Under the pieces are notes generated by a model. The model was not told the origin of the DNA. It did no database searches and saw nothing but the letters and a program-made list of their open reading frames with translations. A stretch of DNA of 64,000 bases from Methanococcoides methylutens (GTDB lineage Archaea > Halobacteriota > Methanosarcinia > Methanosarcinales > Methanosarcinaceae), in NCBI RefSeq assembly GCF_000765475.1, contig NZ_JRHO01000014.1, forward strand, positions 885,687 through 949,686, read 5' to 3'. Positions 63,877-64,000 of the stretch are shown piece by piece (within the stretch, counting starts at the first letter, position 1; each line of letters begins with the position of its first letter). The position numbers were made by a program, and so were the translations under genes.

Positions 63877-64000
63877 TTTGAATCTCCGCATTTTATTAAC
63901 AATGCCTCTTTGTTCTTCAACTGCTTTATTATTATACAAAAAATACCAGAACTTCACAGAATTATTTTAGCTTATTATATTAAAATCAAGAAACTATATA

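Noticed and set aside
1-64000. CRISPR arrays and pyrrolysine (UAG readthrough) methyltransferase genes
   Set aside because: No regular spacer-repeat pattern and no mtmB-, mtbB- or mttB-type gene split by an in-frame UAG was seen.

Overview
The window is archaeal chromosome from a methanogen of the Methanosarcinaceae, most like Methanococcoides or a close relative. The evidence is a methanogenesis marker 14 protein, the methanofuran enzyme MfnB, a CDC48/VAT ATPase, family B DNA polymerase, archaeal ether-lipid prenyltransferase, an S-layer-type protein with a PGF-CTERM anchor, an intron-bearing tRNA-Met and TATA-box promoters, with bacterial-type MutS/MutL typical of this family. Species is an inference. 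The sequence is AT-rich between genes and most genes have good GGTGAT/GGAGG ribosome binding sites.

Layout. 1-9.5 kb: 3' end of hybrid cluster protein, a radical SAM protein, small membrane and zinc-ribbon proteins, an Mrr-like nuclease, a thioredoxin next to methanogenesis marker 14, DUF166, thymidylate kinase, and a HisA-like gene divergent from mfnB. 9.6-16.3 kb: CDC48-type AAA ATPase, a PIN-domain RNA-ligase-partner protein (apparently with an ACG start), DGGGP synthase and the de novo NAD genes nadA, nadX and divergent nadC. 16.4-25 kb: surface CARDB-like protein, a tubulin/CetZ-type GTPase, orphan ABC ATPase, PPC/DUF296 protein, HTH regulator, enolase, PolB and the intron-containing tRNA-Met. 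25-35 kb: cell-surface lipoprotein and S-layer-like protein, KaiC-type ATPase, P-type cation ATPase, flavin-binding protein, triple-PAS protein, a cation/proton antiporter with a CBS partner. 35-45 kb: energy-coupling cobalt transporter cbiMNQO, corrin methyltransferases cbiE and cbiD, then mutS-mutL.

45-48 kb is an accessory patch: a structured RNA-like scar resembling the end of an IS605/TnpB element, a secreted matrixin-like zinc protease with a membrane-anchored partner, and a broken DDE transposase. It is followed by the most striking gene, a 1403-residue lipoprotein of the alpha-2-macroglobulin family with a GCGEQ thioester motif and a complement-C3-like catalytic histidine. 52.7-64 kb: hypothetical proteins, an iron-sulfur flavoprotein, an ABC-2 exporter whose ATPase appears to start at ATT, an XRE regulator with three DUF2178 membrane genes, tRNA-Pro beside a GC-rich structured element, ribB and the riboflavin kinase/regulator RbkR with tandem palindromic operators, and a zinc-ribbon potassium channel paired with a membrane protein of helical repeats.

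Genes that work together: cbiMNQO supplies cobalt to CbiD/CbiE for the corrinoids used in methylotrophic methanogenesis; nadA, nadX and nadC make NAD from aspartate; RbkR and RibB control and supply flavin; MutS/MutL repair mismatches; the CBS protein and antiporter are translationally adjacent; and the DUF2178 cassette overlaps its regulator.
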